A stretch of 64,000 bases of DNA, taken from positions 62,001-126,000 of the forward strand of contig NZ_AJTN02000230.1 of assembly GCF_000305495.1 (NCBI RefSeq), in the 5' to 3' direction. The notes under the pieces were generated by a model. That model saw only the letters and a program-made list of their open reading frames with translations. It was not told the origin of the DNA and did not search any database. Every line of letters starts with the position of its first letter. Position 1 is the first letter of the stretch. This document shows positions 1 to 7,431 of the stretch, piece after piece. This DNA comes from Peribacillus psychrosaccharolyticus ATCC 23296. Its GTDB lineage: Bacteria > Bacillota > Bacilli > Bacillales > DSM-1321. Both the position numbers and the translations under genes were made by a program.

Positions 1-1
1 T

Positions 2-363
2 ATACAAAGGATCATTGAAATGGGAAGACAAGCGAATCTTGCCATATTTACGGTTGGTACGGTGAAAGAAGATACATTACTTTTTAAGTTGGGGTATTTA
101 GGAACGGAAGAAAAAAATGATCTGAAGCAGCATGCTGTTGGTGATATTTGTTCGCGTTTTTTTGATGCTGAGGGGAATATATGCAACGAAACCATAAATA
201 GCCGAACAGTCGGGATTGATTTAGAGGAACTGAAAAAGAAAGAAAAAGTATTCTAGTTGCTGGAGGAGAAGGTAAGGTTAGAGCGATTAAGGCAGCATTA
301 ACAGGCGGGTATGCAAATACCCTCATAACAGACCAATTTACAGCACGAGCACTTCTTGAATAA
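2..363 (+). pseudogene. SorC/DeoR-type sugar-binding transcriptional regulator, C-terminal part, frameshifted
   Basis: The open frame enters from the left edge, so only the C-terminal effector-binding domain is present. It reads through residues such as NLAIFTVGTV, GDICSRFFDAEG and SRTVGIDLEEL, which fit the sugar-phosphate-binding domain of SorC-family regulators (the family of Bacillus DeoR). It stops at 254-256. The next frame continues the family ending directly (ILVAGGEGKVRAIKAAL, then LITDQFTARALLE) and stops at 361-363. Adding one A to the A-rich run near 239-247 would join the two as KKKEKSILVAGG. It is therefore one gene with a one-base deletion, either real or a sequencing error. 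It lies just upstream of a sugar permease/mutarotase/kinase operon on the same strand, so it probably controls that operon in response to a phosphorylated sugar. The DNA-binding N-terminus is outside the window. Confidence 0.8.
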
Positions 364-407
364 AAAAAGGATTTAGCGGGCAATTGCCAAGCTAAATCCT
401 TTTTTTA
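364..407 (+). terminator. Intrinsic terminator after the regulator gene
   Basis: GGATTTAGC and GCTAAATCC form a stem around a short loop. The stem is followed by a T-run at 400-406 and begins directly after the regulator stop codon. Confidence 0.85.
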
Positions 408-423
408 TCTAAGTTCAGAAAAT

Positions 424-475
424 ATGAACAAAATTTCATGTTAGCGTTTACATTTGTTCAATAGAGTGCTATTCT
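424..475 (+). promoter_or_regulatory. Operator, cre-like site and sigma-A promoter of the sugar operon
   Basis: Three elements are stacked here. ATGAACAAAATTTCAT (424-439) is an inverted repeat with 5-bp arms that resembles the operator described for Bacillus DeoR (from memory). TGTTAGCGTTTACA (439-452) matches the catabolite-repression cre consensus with one mismatch. TTTACA (447-452), a 17-bp spacer and TATTCT (470-475) look like a sigma-A promoter, so the cre site overlaps the -35 box. A further TTGTTCAAT half-site lies at 455-463. The arrangement predicts induction through the SorC-type regulator and glucose repression through CcpA. Confidence 0.5.
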
Positions 476-570
476 TTAACTATTAAATTCTTTGTTTCTA
501 AATTAGGAAGAAGTTATAAGAAAAAATCGTTAATCAAAGGTCATCTCATTCATTATAAAGGAGTGTAAAA

Positions 571-1908
571 ATGAAAAAACCTACTATTATACAGATGCCT
601 GATGGGTATCTGAACCGTACCCCAGTCTTACAATTTATTCTGTTATCATCTCTTTTTGCAATGTGGGCTATGGCGGCTAGCTTGAACGATATCCTGATTA
701 CTCAATTTAAAAGTGTGTTTGAATTAAGTGATTTTGCAAGCGCTTTAGTACAGAGTGCCTTTTATGGAGGGTACTTCCTGGTAGCGATTCCAGCTTCAAT
801 GGTTATTAAAAAGACAAATTATAAGTTTGCCATCATTACTGGCCTTTTATTTTATATTATCGGTTGTTCATTGTTTTATCCTGCATCGCATTTAGCAACC
901 TATACGATGTTCTTGTTCGCACTATTTGCGATCGCTATTGGCTTAGGATTTCTTGAAACGGCGGCAAATACATACAGTTCAATGATTGGTCCCCGCCAAA
1001 CCGCGACACTCCGATTAAATATCAGCCAAACCTTTTACCCTGTAGGTTCAATTCTAGGTATTTTAATGGGAAAATATCTTGTATTTCAAGAAGGTGAAAG
1101 TCTTGAGGCGCAGATGTCTAAGATGTCTCCGGAAGATGCGCAAGTGTTTGGAATTCAAATGCTTCAGCACACACTTGAACCTTATAAATATATAATATTT
1201 ATTCTGATAGTCGTATTACTACTATTCCTGTTTACTAAATTTCCAGCATGTAAGCCAGAAAAACTCTCAAACACTACTCAAAAAGCTAAAGGAAATCTGC
1301 TGAAAACGATTAAATATTTAGCTGGGAATAATAAATTCCGCAAAGGAATACTAGCACAGTTTCTATATGTAGGAATGCAAACTACGGTTTGGGCTTTTAC
1401 CATTCGACTAACGTTGCATTTAAATCCTCATATTAATGAAAGAACTGCATCAAACTTTATGATTTATAGCTTTATTGCTTTCTTTGCAGGAAAATTTATT
1501 GCTAATCTGCTAATTACAAAGTATTCGTCATCGAAAATTCTAGTCGTTTATGCAACACTAGGCTCTATCTTACTCGCTTATGTGGCGTTTGTTCCGAATA
1601 TGACAGCGGTTTATGCAGCTATCGTTGTTAGTTTCCTATTTGGTCCTTGTTGGGCAACTATATTTGCAGAAACACTGGCGGAAGTTGACGAGGAGTATAC
1701 AGAGGTTGCCGGTGCAGTGTTAGTAATGGCCATTGTAGGTGGAGCTGTTATACCAGCAGTACAAGGGTTGGTTTCGGATTCGCTTGGTAATATGCAATAT
1801 GCATTCATCGTGTCCATGCTTTGCTTTATGTATATAGGATTCTACTTTTACGGAAAAAGAGAAACTAAAAAGTCTATAGAAGCAGATATTCAGCAATCCA
1901 TATCCTGA
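571..1908 (+). CDS. FucP-family sugar:H+ symporter (candidate deoxyribose permease)
   Basis: This 445-residue protein has about 12 hydrophobic segments and is an MFS transporter of the fucose permease (FucP) family. Family features include the N-terminal helix with MWAMAASLNDIL, the SAFYGGYFLVAIPAS segment and the FLETAANTYSSMIGP stretch in the loop and helix before the middle of the protein. Length is normal for FucP proteins. The start has a strong site (AAAGGAG, 559-565). It is the first gene of a three-gene operon with a mutarotase-like protein and a ribokinase-family kinase. In Salmonella the 2-deoxyribose permease DeoP is a FucP homologue next to a kinase (DeoK) and a third protein (DeoX), the same trio as here. 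Deoxyribose is therefore the favoured substrate, but fucose, ribose or another sugar cannot be excluded from sequence alone. Confidence 0.85.
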   Translation: MKKPTIIQMPDGYLNRTPVLQFILLSSLFAMWAMAASLNDILITQFKSVFELSDFASALVQSAFYGGYFLVAIPASMVIKKTNYKFAIITGLLFYIIGCSLFYPASHLATYTMFLFALFAIAIGLGFLETAANTYSSMIGPRQTATLRLNISQTFYPVGSILGILMGKYLVFQEGESLEAQMSKMSPEDAQVFGIQMLQHTLEPYKYIIFILIVVLLLFLFTKFPACKPEKLSNTTQKAKGNLLKTIKYLAGNNKFRKGILAQFLYVGMQTTVWAFTIRLTLHLNPHINERTASNFMIYSFIAFFAGKFIANLLITKYSSSKILVVYATLGSILLAYVAFVPNMTAVYAAIVVSFLFGPCWATIFAETLAEVDEEYTEVAGAVLVMAIVGGAVIPAVQGLVSDSLGNMQYAFIVSMLCFMYIGFYFYGKRETKKSIEADIQQSIS

Positions 1909-1954
1909 GTGTATGTCCATTTAACCAGGTATAATTAGGAAGGAAGGGATCAAT

Positions 1955-2968
1955 ATGATTGGAACGATTGAACTTCGTCGAGATTTTTTTAAAGAACATG
2001 CGACGGTGCTGTTTACAAGTAATGAGTTTAAGGTAATATTGTTCCGTTATCCATCTGGAGTAGAAGCAATTGAATTAACCAATTCACGAGGGAAGATGGT
2101 TGTTTTACCCTATCTAGGTCAAATCATATGGGATTTGGTTTTTGATAATGTCGATCTTAAAATGAAGAATATGTTCTCTCAACCGAAAGATGCTGCAGAA
2201 ATTGTAGATACATATGGGTGCTTTGCTTTTCACTCGGGATTACTCAGTAATGGCTGTCCAGGTCCTGAGGATACTCATGTCTTACATGGAGAAATGGCTT
2301 GTGCGAATATGGACAAGGCGTGGTTAAATATAACGGAAAACAGTATAGAGATATGTGGCTCGACTGAATATGTAAAAGGCTTTGGACATCATTATTTAGC
2401 AAAGCCAAGTGTAATGATGAAGGCAGAACAATCCTACATTGAATCGAAGATGAACGTTAAAAATCTGTCAGGAACTGAAATGCCATTGCAATATATGTTC
2501 CATACCAATTATGCCTATCTTGCAAATGGTGTCATGACGCAAAATATTCCGGACAGTACATTTTCTCTGCGTGAATCGATCCCTGACCACGTGAAGCCTA
2601 CTAATAAGTGGCTCGAATTTAATGAAAAAATAAAGCAGGGTCAAGAAACACTTCATACGCTAGAACGGCCAGATCTGTATGATCCTGAGATAGTATTCTT
2701 TGCTGATCATCTGAATCAATATCAACAAAATGCGGAGTTCGAAATTACTTCACCGGAAGGCACAACCTTTTTCACTACGTTTTCAACGGAAGAGTTTAAT
2801 TATGCTACCCGTTGGCTGTTATATAATGAAGATCAACAGGTAGGTGCATTTGTATTACCTGCCACTTGTCGCCCTGAAGGATTTTTAGCTGCTGAAAAAT
2901 CAGGTAGTTTGCTAAATCTTTCTCCGGGAGAAGAAAAAACATTTAAAGTCATAACTGGCAAGAAATAA
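1955..2968 (+). CDS. DUF4432 aldose 1-epimerase-like protein (DeoX-like)
   Basis: The 337-residue protein belongs to the DUF4432 group of galactose-mutarotase-fold proteins. Visible features are the early conserved stretch YPSGVEAIELTNSRGKMVVL, the histidine-rich segment VLHGEMACANM, the central MFHTNYAYL and the late LPATCRPEGF. These proteins are thought to bind or interconvert sugar anomers, but no reaction is firmly assigned. It sits 46 bp after the permease and 11 bp before the kinase, so all three are probably cotranscribed. The ribosome site AGGAAGGGA precedes ATG 1955. Its size and position match the DeoX protein of enterobacterial deoxyribose operons as I remember it. That assignment is inference from context. 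Confidence 0.75.
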   Translation: MIGTIELRRDFFKEHATVLFTSNEFKVILFRYPSGVEAIELTNSRGKMVVLPYLGQIIWDLVFDNVDLKMKNMFSQPKDAAEIVDTYGCFAFHSGLLSNGCPGPEDTHVLHGEMACANMDKAWLNITENSIEICGSTEYVKGFGHHYLAKPSVMMKAEQSYIESKMNVKNLSGTEMPLQYMFHTNYAYLANGVMTQNIPDSTFSLRESIPDHVKPTNKWLEFNEKIKQGQETLHTLERPDLYDPEIVFFADHLNQYQQNAEFEITSPEGTTFFTTFSTEEFNYATRWLLYNEDQQVGAFVLPATCRPEGFLAAEKSGSLLNLSPGEEKTFKVITGKK

Positions 2969-2982
2969 GGAGGACAAATTTG

Positions 2983-3903
2983 ATGGATATTGCTGTAATT
3001 GGATCGAATATGGTTGATCTTATATCGTATATAGATGAAATGCCTAAAGAAGGAGAGACTCTCGAGGCACCAAGTTTTGAAATTGGTTGTGGAGGCAAAG
3101 GCGCTAATCAAGCTGTTGCGGCTGCTAAAATGGGATCTAAGGTAATGATGCTTACAAAGGTTGGAGATGACCTTTTTGCAGACAATACCATTCGCAACTT
3201 AGAAAGTTATGGAATTGACACTGAGTTTACAAATAAGATCCCTGGAGCATCCAGCGGTGTTGCGCCAATATTTGTAGATCCTCAATCTAGAAATCGGATT
3301 TTAATTATCAAGGGTGCAAATCAATACCTGCTTCCGGAAGATATTGATCAAGCAGCAGATAAGTTGAAAAAATGTTCACTAATCATTTTACAGCTAGAAA
3401 TTCCCTTACAGGCTATTTATCGAGCGATAGATTTTGGGAACGAACATAATATTCCGGTTGTACTGAATCCAGCTCCTGCTTCACGGGAGTTAGACTTTGA
3501 TTATGTATGTAAATGTGATTTCTTCATTCCGAATGAAACTGAATTAGAAATTTTAACGGATATGCCGGTAGAAACGGACCAACAAGTTCGGGATGCTGCA
3601 TTAACACTAATAGAAAAAGGTGTAAAAAATGTAATTGTCACGTTAGGAAGCCGCGGGGTAATGTGGGTAACAAACGAGCGGGTTGATATGATTAGTGCTC
3701 ATCGTGTGGCGGCTATTGATACGACAGGAGCTGGAGATTCATTCATTGGTTGCTTTGCCCATTTCTATGTGCAAACTGGTGATATCTTTCATTCCATTCG
3801 AATGGCAACAGGCTTCGCAGCATTAAGTGTAACAAAACGTGGAACTCAATCTTCTTATCCAGACAAAAGTGAACTAGAGTCATTTATGGCTGAGCAGGTT
3901 TAA
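2983..3903 (+). CDS. Ribokinase-family sugar kinase (candidate deoxyribokinase)
   Basis: This PfkB/ribokinase-family kinase of about 306 residues should phosphorylate the sugar imported by the upstream permease. The N-terminal signature GGKGANQAVAAAKMG and the C-terminal signature DTTGAGDSFIGCF, with the catalytic Asp in GAGD, are both intact. The PNETELEILT segment is also typical of ribokinases. AAGGAGG at 2967-2973 overlaps the stop of the previous gene. ATG 2983 is preferred because spacing is 9 bases; TTG 2980 directly before it is in frame and cannot be excluded. Ribokinase, deoxyribokinase and related activities cannot be told apart by eye. The operon context favours 2-deoxy-D-ribose, whose 5-phosphate would then need deoxyribose-phosphate aldolase (DeoC), which is not in this window. 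Confidence 0.85.
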   Translation: MDIAVIGSNMVDLISYIDEMPKEGETLEAPSFEIGCGGKGANQAVAAAKMGSKVMMLTKVGDDLFADNTIRNLESYGIDTEFTNKIPGASSGVAPIFVDPQSRNRILIIKGANQYLLPEDIDQAADKLKKCSLIILQLEIPLQAIYRAIDFGNEHNIPVVLNPAPASRELDFDYVCKCDFFIPNETELEILTDMPVETDQQVRDAALTLIEKGVKNVIVTLGSRGVMWVTNERVDMISAHRVAAIDTTGAGDSFIGCFAHFYVQTGDIFHSIRMATGFAALSVTKRGTQSSYPDKSELESFMAEQV

Positions 3904-3907
3904 ACGA

Positions 3908-3941
3908 AAAAAAGTCCATTCATATGATGAATGGGCTTCTT
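3908..3941 (+). terminator. Terminator of the sugar operon
   Basis: AAGTCCATTCAT and ATGAATGGGCTT pair around a very short loop just after the kinase stop codon. The T-run is weak. Confidence 0.55.
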
Positions 3942-3949
3942 AAATTCTC

Positions 3950-4022
3950 TTAATCAATCGATTAAATTTATAAAAGTCATATGTATGTAAGGTTTTGCGT
4001 TCTTAATCAATCGATTAATTAA
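3950..4022. promoter_or_regulatory. Two palindromic operator-like repeats downstream of the aldo/keto reductase gene
   Basis: TTAATCAATCGATTAA (3950-3965) and TTAATCAATCGATTAATTAA (4003-4022) are near copies of a 20-bp palindrome. The palindrome occurs again twice upstream of the same gene, at 5128-5147 and 5186-5205. The spacing is 53 bp here and 58 bp there. Size and symmetry suggest a TetR- or MarR-type operator. No such regulator is in the window. Confidence 0.5.
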
Positions 4023-4031
4023 ATTGGAATG

Positions 4032-5036
4032 TTATGCATTGGACCCCGGATCTGGTAAAGCACCGACAATTGGGTGGGGAACATATAACTCTTCTAAATA
4101 ATGCATCTCATCAGATGACAGCTGAATATCTAGAGCAGCTGCTGCACTTTCAAGATGGCTTTCTTTTTGAGCACCTATGATGGGAGCCACAATCCCACCC
4201 TTGTTAAGAATCCACGCTAAGGCAATTTTATCACGTGTAACCCCTTTGTTGTTTGCAACTTCTGCTAACCGTTCTACTATGCCGCGGTCCGCATTCATCA
4301 TATGATCATATTTTGAATGTTGGATGGTGTCAGTTTCAGAACGATGAGTACTTTCTGACCAGTCACGGGTCAAGCGACCTGAAGCAAGTGGACTGTAAGG
4401 TGTAATCGCAATTTTTTCATCACGACAGAAAGGAATCATTTCACGCTCTTCTTCACGATAAATCATGTTATAGTGATTTTGCATGGAGACAAATTTTGTC
4501 CAGCCATTACGTTCTGCAATTCGTTGTGCTTTTTGAAACTGCCAAGCATACATAGCACTCGCGCCAAGATAACGAACTTTCCCAGATTTCACTACATCAT
4601 GGAGGGCTTCCATTGTTTCTTCAATGGGTGTGTGATAATCCCAGCGATGAACAATGTATAAATCAACATAATCAGTTCCCAAACGCTCCAAACTATGATC
4701 GATTTCGGTCATAATTTCTTTTCGAGATAATCCACCGCTGTTAGGACGATCGGGACGCATCGTTTGGTGGACTTTTGTTGCAAGAACGATATCGTCGCGT
4801 TTGGTATAGTCCTTCAATGCACGTCCTAAAATTTTCTCACTTTCTCCGATAGAATAAATATTTGCAGTATCAAAAAAATTAATACCTAGTTCGATAGCTT
4901 TTTTAATGATTGGACGACTATGTTCTTCATCTAAAATCCACTTGTGGAGCCATTTTTCAGTATCCCCAAACCCCATAGCTCCCAAGCAGATACGAGAAAC
5001 GTCCATTCCAGTATGACCGAATTTTACATATTCCAT
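4032..5036 (-). CDS. Aldo/keto reductase
   Basis: This 334-residue NAD(P)H-dependent oxidoreductase has the TIM-barrel aldo/keto reductase fold. The catalytic tetrad is visible as Asp56 and Tyr61 in FFDTANIYSIGESE, Lys88 in VLATKVH and His130 in DLYIVHRWD. The C-terminal APIIGAQKESHLESA motif is a cofactor-binding signature. It should reduce aldehydes or ketones; the physiological substrate is unknown. The start is preceded by GGAGGTG on the minus strand. It stands alone, divergent from yvbH. Both ends carry copies of a 20-bp palindrome, so it is probably under a dedicated repressor and may be induced by a toxic carbonyl or similar compound. Confidence 0.9.
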   Translation of the reverse strand: MEYVKFGHTGMDVSRICLGAMGFGDTEKWLHKWILDEEHSRPIIKKAIELGINFFDTANIYSIGESEKILGRALKDYTKRDDIVLATKVHQTMRPDRPNSGGLSRKEIMTEIDHSLERLGTDYVDLYIVHRWDYHTPIEETMEALHDVVKSGKVRYLGASAMYAWQFQKAQRIAERNGWTKFVSMQNHYNMIYREEEREMIPFCRDEKIAITPYSPLASGRLTRDWSESTHRSETDTIQHSKYDHMMNADRGIVERLAEVANNKGVTRDKIALAWILNKGGIVAPIIGAQKESHLESAAAALDIQLSSDEMHYLEELYVPHPIVGALPDPGSNA

Positions 5037-5127
5037 AGAAACACCTCCAATGTTTTACTTAGACAACACCTTTATAAGTGCATAGGTAATATACTTCGTT
5101 TCTTTCTTCACTTTCCCTTCTTTTGTA

Positions 5128-5205
5128 TTAATCAATTGATTGATTAAAATTATATAATTCCTTTCATACCAAGGCTTTTACGATCTTAATCAATCGATTG
5201 ATTAA
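5128..5205. promoter_or_regulatory. Two palindromic operators between the aldo/keto reductase gene and yvbH
   Basis: TTAATCAATTGATTGATTAA (5128-5147) and TTAATCAATCGATTGATTAA (5186-5205, a perfect 20-bp palindrome) are both followed by AAATTAT. They lie in the 242-bp divergent intergenic region and can control either gene. The same motif recurs beyond the far end of the reductase gene. Confidence 0.65.
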
Positions 5206-5278
5206 AATTATTTATACATAAAATCAACAATATGATAAAATCTAAATAGTTATAATTTACCAAGAGAGGGTTGAGGGT

Positions 5279-5893
5279 ATGTTTAAGAAAATGGCTGCAG
5301 ATGCGTTGGGAATATCCGATATCGGAACAATTATTCAACCAGTTGATTATGATAAAACAGATGCTGATGATTATGTCATGCATGAAGATAATGAGAAGAT
5401 TTATTTTTTGATTAAGACGAAAGCAGATGAGTATTGCTTTACTAATCTAGCAATTATTCATGTGGATGGGGAAAGTGCAATTTCTTCAAAACGGACGTTG
5501 AAGCGATATCCATATGCACAGTATAAAATTTCAGATGTATTTCTTGAAACAGCTGGAAAGATTGATATGGATGTAGAGATTAAATTTACGATTGGTAAAG
5601 AAAAAATGGATATCGATGTTAGAAAAGATCAAATTGAACAGTTGAAGGATTTATATAAATCACTACTACGGATTTCGGAAATCACTCACGAAAATGATAT
5701 TCACCTGGAAATGGGCTCAACCAGTCTAGACAAAGCTGTTCTCGTGCTCCAAAATTCTAGAACAGATGATTCTAAATTGGCGGATACATTCCGAGAATTA
5801 ACGGACTTTGGTTTTACCTGGCTCTCGTCTGTCCGTGAGCAGTATCATGTTAAAGATTTCGGTGATGTTTACGAAAAGTATATTAATAATTGA
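5279..5893 (+). CDS. yvbH: PH domain-containing protein YvbH
   Basis: The protein has 204 residues and no signal peptide or membrane segment. It matches the YvbH family: an N-terminal bacterial PH domain (about residues 1-125, with YPYAQYKISDVFLETAGKID near its middle-to-end) followed by the YvbH-specific helical extension. Bacterial PH domains of this type are cytoplasmic; a biochemical role is not established. The start has GAGGGTTGAGGG just upstream. It is monocistronic, closed by a terminator, and divergent from the aldo/keto reductase gene, with which it shares the palindromic operator region. Confidence 0.8.
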   Translation: MFKKMAADALGISDIGTIIQPVDYDKTDADDYVMHEDNEKIYFLIKTKADEYCFTNLAIIHVDGESAISSKRTLKRYPYAQYKISDVFLETAGKIDMDVEIKFTIGKEKMDIDVRKDQIEQLKDLYKSLLRISEITHENDIHLEMGSTSLDKAVLVLQNSRTDDSKLADTFRELTDFGFTWLSSVREQYHVKDFGDVYEKYINN

Positions 5894-5903
5894 TCTTCGA
5901 AGG

Positions 5904-5936
5904 AAGCCTTGCTCATTGCAGCAAGGTTTTTTTTTG
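5904..5936 (+). terminator. Terminator of yvbH
   Basis: CCTTGCT and AGCAAGG form the stem, followed by nine Ts. Confidence 0.85.
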
Positions 5937-6137
5937 TAAGGGGGTATTTTCACCATTTTGCGGAAAAATTAGCGGTATTTTAGTGATAATCCCGTCTAAA
6001 TGAAAATATATACCCCGTGAGGTATTCTTCGGATGATTCTCAGGATAGTCAGATCCATTTTGATCATACTAAATAGGAAAGTTTTACTATATTCTTATCT
6101 GGGTACTTATTAATATTAAATCTTAGGAGTTGAGCGT

Positions 6138-7391
6138 ATGGTTTCTGACATTCCGAAAGAGAGAGTACTTGATAATACAATCTCTGTTTTAGCTGAAGGG
6201 TACCAATTTATGTCCAATCGCCGAATTCGCTTAAAATCGGACATATTTGAAACGCGGTTAATGGGTCAGCGAGCAATTAGTATTTGCGGGGAGGAAGCGG
6301 CGAAGCTGTTTTATGATAATGATCGGTTTATAAGAAAGGGCGTAGTTCCGAAGCGGATACAAAAGTCTTTATTTGGTGAGAGTGGTGTTCAATTGCTTGA
6401 TGGGGAGGAGCATCGGCATCGTAAGCAAATGTTTATGTCGATTATGACTCACGAGCGGCTGCATGATCTTGCGCAGATTACGAAAAGACAATGGAATGCT
6501 AGAATCACTGATTGGGAACAGCGAGATAAAGTTGTCTTATTTGATGAAGCGGAGGAGGTGCTGTGTCGAGTTGCCTTTGAGTGGGCTGGTGTGCCGCTAA
6601 AGGAAGAAGATGTTGAAAAGCGTGCAATTGAAATGGGGAAGATGATTGACGCAATCGGTGGTGTAGGTGAGCGGTATCAGCGTGGGAAAAATGCTCGAAT
6701 TCGTTCTGAGGAATGGATAATGGGGATTATCGATCAAATCCGTGAAGGAAGCATCACACCTAACGCTGAAACAGCAGCGGCTGTTATTGCTTTTCATAAG
6801 AATCAAGATGGAAAGTTATTGGATACACAAACGGCAGCGGTTGAATTAATCAACATTTTGCGTCCGATTATAGCGGTAGGAAGGTTTATAACATTCGGAG
6901 CATTGGCGCTGCATGATAATCCAGATATTCAAACAAAATTAAAAACAGATCATGGACGATATGGTTTGATGTTTGTACAAGAAGTTCGGCGATATTATCC
7001 GTTTGCTCCGTTCTTGGGTGCAAAGGTAAAAGAAAGTTTCACCTGGAACGATTACGAATTTAAAAAAGGGACTTTAGTCTTGCTTGACCTGTATGGCACC
7101 AATCACGATCCTTCAATATGGGACCATCCTGAAAATTTCCAGCCAGATCGATTTGCTGATTGGAAGGAAAGTCCGTTCAGTTTTATTCCTCAAGGCGGCG
7201 GCGATTATGACAGAGGACATCGCTGTGCCGGTGAATGGGCAACCATTAACATAATGAAAGCAAGTCTTGAATTTCTAACTAAGCAGATCACATATGAAGT
7301 ACCTGAGCAAGATTTAACATATAACCTCATTCGCATCCCTAGTTTGCCAAAAAGTGGTTTTATCATAAATCACGTGAAACGATTAAGCTGA
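6138..7391 (+). CDS. cypC: Fatty-acid peroxygenase CypC (cytochrome P450 CYP152 family)
   Basis: The 417-residue P450 is collinear with B. subtilis P450-BSbeta (CYP152A1). That enzyme uses hydrogen peroxide to hydroxylate long-chain fatty acids at the alpha or beta carbon. The family-defining residues fall at the same numbers. Arg242-Pro243 in INILRPIIAV bind the fatty-acid carboxylate. Cys363 in RGHRCAGEW is the haem ligand, with Ala in place of the usual Pro after it. Gln85 in ESGVQLLDGEEH is the hydroxylase-type residue; the alkene-forming relative OleT has His there. No redox partner gene is adjacent, as expected for a peroxygenase. The start has TAGGAGTTGAG upstream and the gene is monocistronic. 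Confidence 0.93.
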   Translation: MVSDIPKERVLDNTISVLAEGYQFMSNRRIRLKSDIFETRLMGQRAISICGEEAAKLFYDNDRFIRKGVVPKRIQKSLFGESGVQLLDGEEHRHRKQMFMSIMTHERLHDLAQITKRQWNARITDWEQRDKVVLFDEAEEVLCRVAFEWAGVPLKEEDVEKRAIEMGKMIDAIGGVGERYQRGKNARIRSEEWIMGIIDQIREGSITPNAETAAAVIAFHKNQDGKLLDTQTAAVELINILRPIIAVGRFITFGALALHDNPDIQTKLKTDHGRYGLMFVQEVRRYYPFAPFLGAKVKESFTWNDYEFKKGTLVLLDLYGTNHDPSIWDHPENFQPDRFADWKESPFSFIPQGGGDYDRGHRCAGEWATINIMKASLEFLTKQITYEVPEQDLTYNLIRIPSLPKSGFIINHVKRLS

Positions 7392-7392
7392 T

Positions 7393-7430
7393 GAAAGAGA
7401 CCATCGAGTTTCCTCGTGGTCTCTTTCTCA
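7393..7430. terminator. Bidirectional terminator between cypC and the phosphodiester glycosidase gene
   Basis: GAAAGAGACCA pairs with TGGTCTCTTTC. The stem lies between two converging genes and can serve both. Confidence 0.8.
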
Positions 7431-7431
7431 T

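Noticed and set aside
84-383. 99-codon frame on the minus strand across the regulator C-terminus
   Set aside because: It is antisense to a recognisable SorC-type domain and includes the terminator; no ribosome site.
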